From contig NZ_FOHE01000003.1 in NCBI RefSeq assembly GCF_900111445.1, positions 125,729 through 189,728 on the forward strand: 64,000 nucleotides of DNA. The letters run 5' to 3'. A program made the translations under genes and the position numbers. The notes beneath the pieces are model-generated. The model did not search any database and was not told the origin of the DNA. It saw only the letters and a list, made by a program, of their open reading frames with translations. This document shows positions 61,255 through 64,000 of the stretch, one piece after another. Origin of the DNA: Oceanobacillus limi. Lineage in GTDB: Bacteria > Bacillota > Bacilli > Bacillales > Amphibacillaceae. Numbering within the stretch: the stretch's first letter is position 1; the number at the start of each line of letters is the position of its first letter.

Positions 61255-62790
61255 TTGAATGAAGCAGCAATTAGACAAAGTAAAATTATTTATTGGTCAT
61301 CAGGAATTGTCTCCATTTGTGGGATTATTTTCGAAGTTTTATTTGGGGCATTAGGTTCGTACATATTGGGTGATGGCGTCAAACAGTATACGCTAACTAT
61401 TTCGCTATTCCTAACGGGTATGGGAATTGGAGCTAGTTTAAGCGAAAAGTTCATGAAAAATTTAATCATAACTTTTGTGTGGATTGAATTCGGTGTAGCG
61501 ATTATCGGTGGATTCTCTAGTTTTACCATGTTTGGTATGACCGCTTTTGCACCTTCTGGAACCGATGCATTATTTTTATACTTTATTACATTAGTCGTTG
61601 GGGCGTTAACAGGGGTGGAACTGCCAATCCTAATTCGTAAGGCAAATGAAATCGGCGTTACCTTAAACAAAAGTACTGCCCGTGTACTATTTTCCGATTA
61701 TGCTGGTGGTTTAATCGGTGGATTATTATTCGTCTTTTTATTCCGGCCATATTTCGGCATGGTGAAAACAGCCTTTTTAGTTGGTTGTATTAATCTAACG
61801 GTTGCCTTAATCGTTCTTTGGTTATTCCGTAAAGAAATAAAACGATTTATGGTGCATGCTGGGATTGGAATAACGATTGGGTTGGTACTACTTATTGGAT
61901 TGTTTTTTGGGGAGGAAATGGCATTTAGCTTTGAACAAAAGCTATATCAGGACCCAATTATTCATATGGAAGATAGTAGTTACCAAAAAATCACCATAAC
62001 CCAGGATAACGATGATGTCAGGCTTTTTCTCGACGGCTCGTTACAATTTAGTACGACGGATGAGCATCGATATCATGAAGTGCTTGTCCATCCAGCCATG
62101 GCACATGCAGAAAATCCAGAGAATGTTTTAATTCTTGGTGGTGGCGATGGGATTGCAGCAAAGGAAGTCCTAAAGTATGATGAAGTCGAGCATATAACGC
62201 TCATTGATTTGGATCCGGCAGTTGTTGAGTTAGCCAATTCAAATCCGTTACTACTGGAGGCGAATGAAGGAGCTTTAACGAATGAAAAAGTTCATGTGGA
62301 GAATAGGGACGCTTTTCAATATTTAGAGGATACAAACGAATGGTTCGATGTTATCCTTGTTGATTTACCAGATCCAAATAACGAAAGCTTAAACAAGCTG
62401 TATACAACCGAATTTTACTCTCTGGTTCGTAATCATTTGAAGCCAGGGGGAGCGGTGATGATCCAAGCAACTAGTCCTGTATTTGCAAGAGAGGTGTATT
62501 GGACCATTTCCGAAACGGTTGCAGCAACCGATATGTTTATCGAAAATCTCCACGTCGACGTTCCAAGCTTTGGAAATTGGGGCTTTGTTATGGCCAGTCG
62601 CGAGGCGATTGATTTGGAGGATCTGGATATAACTGTTCCAACAGAGTTCTTATCAACAGATATGCTTCCTTCACTAGCATCGTTTGGGAAAGATGAGAAT
62701 AGGGACATGAAGGCGGTTGAATGGAAACCAAATACCTTAATCGACCCGCATTTGATTCAAATTTATGAGCGAGCTTGGGAGAATTATTAG
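61255..62790 (+). CDS. Membrane-fused spermidine-synthase-like aminopropyltransferase
   Basis: A 511-residue protein. The N-terminal 220 residues form six or seven membrane segments. Residues 230-511 are a SpeE-like Rossmann domain with LILGGGDGIAAKEVL (near 293-307), LIDLDPAVVELA, and the catalytic-type VDLPDPN (Asp370/Asp373). It may transfer an aminopropyl group from decarboxylated AdoMet, made by nearby SpeD, to a polyamine or a membrane-linked amine. The substrate is unproven. The start is TTG 61255 with GGAGTGGATGAAAG. It is the last gene of the PspA operon. Confidence 0.87.
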   Translation: MNEAAIRQSKIIYWSSGIVSICGIIFEVLFGALGSYILGDGVKQYTLTISLFLTGMGIGASLSEKFMKNLIITFVWIEFGVAIIGGFSSFTMFGMTAFAPSGTDALFLYFITLVVGALTGVELPILIRKANEIGVTLNKSTARVLFSDYAGGLIGGLLFVFLFRPYFGMVKTAFLVGCINLTVALIVLWLFRKEIKRFMVHAGIGITIGLVLLIGLFFGEEMAFSFEQKLYQDPIIHMEDSSYQKITITQDNDDVRLFLDGSLQFSTTDEHRYHEVLVHPAMAHAENPENVLILGGGDGIAAKEVLKYDEVEHITLIDLDPAVVELANSNPLLLEANEGALTNEKVHVENRDAFQYLEDTNEWFDVILVDLPDPNNESLNKLYTTEFYSLVRNHLKPGGAVMIQATSPVFAREVYWTISETVAATDMFIENLHVDVPSFGNWGFVMASREAIDLEDLDITVPTEFLSTDMLPSLASFGKDENRDMKAVEWKPNTLIDPHLIQIYERAWENY

Positions 62791-62950
62791 TGGGCTAAGT
62801 TGACAGTGCATGTAGTTGATGGAGCACCGCTGGATGTTGAACGAGGGAGTTGTCCCTTGCACTCCCGAAAGTGGTGCATCTGTGTGAACGATGGATGTCG
62901 ACTTTTCCCAATTACTCTCAAATCAAAAATATAAATATCACTACATACAA

Positions 62951-62981
62951 AAAGCCAGACCTACGAACGGTCTGGCTTTTA
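62951..62981. terminator. Terminator of the PspA operon
   Basis: AAAAGCCAGACC / GGTCTGGCTTTT stem with a seven-base loop; T-rich on both strands, so it may also serve the convergent exporter gene. Confidence 0.85.
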
Positions 62982-63015
62982 ATCTATCATTTTGCTAGGG
63001 GGAGGATAGTACTTA

Positions 63016-64000
63016 TTATTGTCCAACTTTTTCAGTTTTATTCACTTTTTTTGTTAACGTAAAAAATGCAATGCATCCAATAAGGGAAGTACTAAATAAA
63101 ATGGTTCCCATCGGTACTGCGGATGCTTCGTTTAATCCAACAAGTGGAGACACAATCGATCCGATTACTAATGGGAGCATCCCTAATACAGCACTTGCAC
63201 TCCCGGCGCGATGTCCTTGCTTTTCCATTGCCAATGAAAAGGAGCTTGTTAGGATCATCCCCATCGACGTCATGTAAATAAAAATTGGGATAACAATGAG
63301 GACTAATGGTCCTTCGATAATGGTCATGATTAGAAGGAAGGAAGTTGCACTTACTGCAATAATAACCGCCGTTCGTAGCAAGCTTTTCTCATGGATGATT
63401 CCACCTAACCTCCCGATCGTAAAGCTCCCCGTAATAATGGCTAGACCATTTATCCCAAACAACACACTAAAAACTTGCGGTGATACATCGTAAATCCCTT
63501 GGTACACAAACGGGGTTCCCGATACATACGCAAAGCTTCCCCCGTGGACAAAGCCGACAACCAATGCATATCCAATAAAGGATCGATCTGTCCATAGGCT
63601 GCCGATCGTACGAATCGATTGGCCAACCGAACTGGGGATGCGCTTTTCTGGAGCCAATGTTTCGGGTAATTTTACAGTAATTGTGAGTACAATAATTACC
63701 CCAAGTATACTTAGAAAATAAAAAATCGTATGCCAGCTAGCAAATGGTAGCAGAAGAATTGCTCCACCCGTCATTGGGGCAATCATTGGTGCCGTGGCAT
63801 TAATTACCATTAGCAGAGCAAAGAATTTCGTGAGCTCTCTTCCACTAAACACATCCCGAACAACAGCTCGGGATAAAACAATCCCTGCTGAAGCCGTAAA
63901 TCCTTGTAAAAATCGTGCAGCAACCAATATCGTAATATTTGGGGCTAGTGCACATAGTAATGATGACACTGCAAATAAGGAAATCGAGATGAGCAATGGT
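63016..64000 (-). CDS. MFS drug exporter, Bcr/CflA family (5' end outside window)
   Basis: At least 328 residues; the frame stays open to the right edge, so the N-terminus is missing. It has about ten membrane segments, ARFLQGFTASAGIVLSRAVVRD (motif C region of Bcr/CflA), and a PMTGGAILLLPFASWHTIFY stretch. Members export drugs or small metabolites with proton exchange. It is convergent with the PspA operon. The C-terminal end is short and basic. Confidence 0.87.
   Translation of the reverse strand, partial: PLLISISLFAVSSLLCALAPNITILVAARFLQGFTASAGIVLSRAVVRDVFSGRELTKFFALLMVINATAPMIAPMTGGAILLLPFASWHTIFYFLSILGVIIVLTITVKLPETLAPEKRIPSSVGQSIRTIGSLWTDRSFIGYALVVGFVHGGSFAYVSGTPFVYQGIYDVSPQVFSVLFGINGLAIITGSFTIGRLGGIIHEKSLLRTAVIIAVSATSFLLIMTIIEGPLVLIVIPIFIYMTSMGMILTSSFSLAMEKQGHRAGSASAVLGMLPLVIGSIVSPLVGLNEASAVPMGTILFSTSLIGCIAFFTLTKKVNKTEKVGQ

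Overview
The window is chromosomal DNA of a low-GC, Gram-positive, endospore-former-type bacterium of the family Bacillaceae, most like the halotolerant Oceanobacillus/Virgibacillus/Ornithinibacillus group. The grounds are strong Shine-Dalgarno sites, frequent TTG and GTG starts, a GlpP-controlled glycerol cluster, a GbsR/GbsA glycine-betaine module, B. subtilis-type thiamine genes with three TPP riboswitches, and a sigma-W-type promoter ahead of pspA. The genus is inferred; no rRNA, tRNA or other marker gene was seen.

Layout: 1-0.9 kb, end of an acyl-CoA ligase and a hotdog thioesterase. 0.9-2.3 kb, a REP-associated (HUH/Y1) transposase with inverted copies of its presumed 29-nt palindrome on both sides. 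2.3-7.5 kb, sucrose locus (fructokinase, LacI regulator, PTS EIIBC, sucrose-6-phosphate hydrolase) with three LacI-type operators. 7.5-10 kb, a Gfo/Idh/MocA oxidoreductase, a decayed gene and a LysM/NlpC-P60 cell-wall hydrolase. 10.6-17.2 kb, glpP - membrane alpha/beta-hydrolase - glpK - glpD, in which the hydrolase stands where glpF stands in B. subtilis and keeps a cre-bearing promoter and leader terminator. 17.7-25.7 kb, a hydroxyacid dehydrogenase, an alpha/beta-hydrolase/winged-helix fusion lacking the nucleophile, a membrane-anchored PIN protein, zinc-ribbon membrane proteins and a YkuK-like protein. 25.9-37.5 kb, MscL with a zinc ribbon, then thiamine genes in three riboswitch-controlled units: tenI-thiO-thiS-thiG-thiF, thiD-thiE, and a minus-strand salvage unit (deformylase, tenA, thiZ-thiX-thiY).

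37.7-43.4 kb holds a DMT exporter and poorly characterised proteins. 43.5-50.9 kb has two sodium:solute symporters with small partner subunits (DUF485 and DUF4212) around a LytS/LytT-type two-component system, probably for acetate/pyruvate-like monocarboxylates. 51-54.6 kb has a c-di-GMP riboswitch ahead of a coiled-coil membrane protein and two lipoproteins. 54.7-57.9 kb has a betaine-binding protein, GbsR and betaine-aldehyde dehydrogenase, with an identical 18-nt site before both transcription units. 58-62.8 kb has speD and, divergently, a sigma-W-type promoter driving DUF4178 - PspA - DUF4247 - DUF350 - membrane aminopropyltransferase. The window ends inside a Bcr/CflA exporter.

The strongest candidates for undescribed biology are the PspA/polyamine envelope-stress operon beside speD, the pseudo-hydrolase/winged-helix one-component regulator at 18.9-20.2 kb, and the hydrolase that has taken the glpF slot. 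Several families of short palindromic repeats are scattered through the intergenic regions, many directly abutting stop codons.
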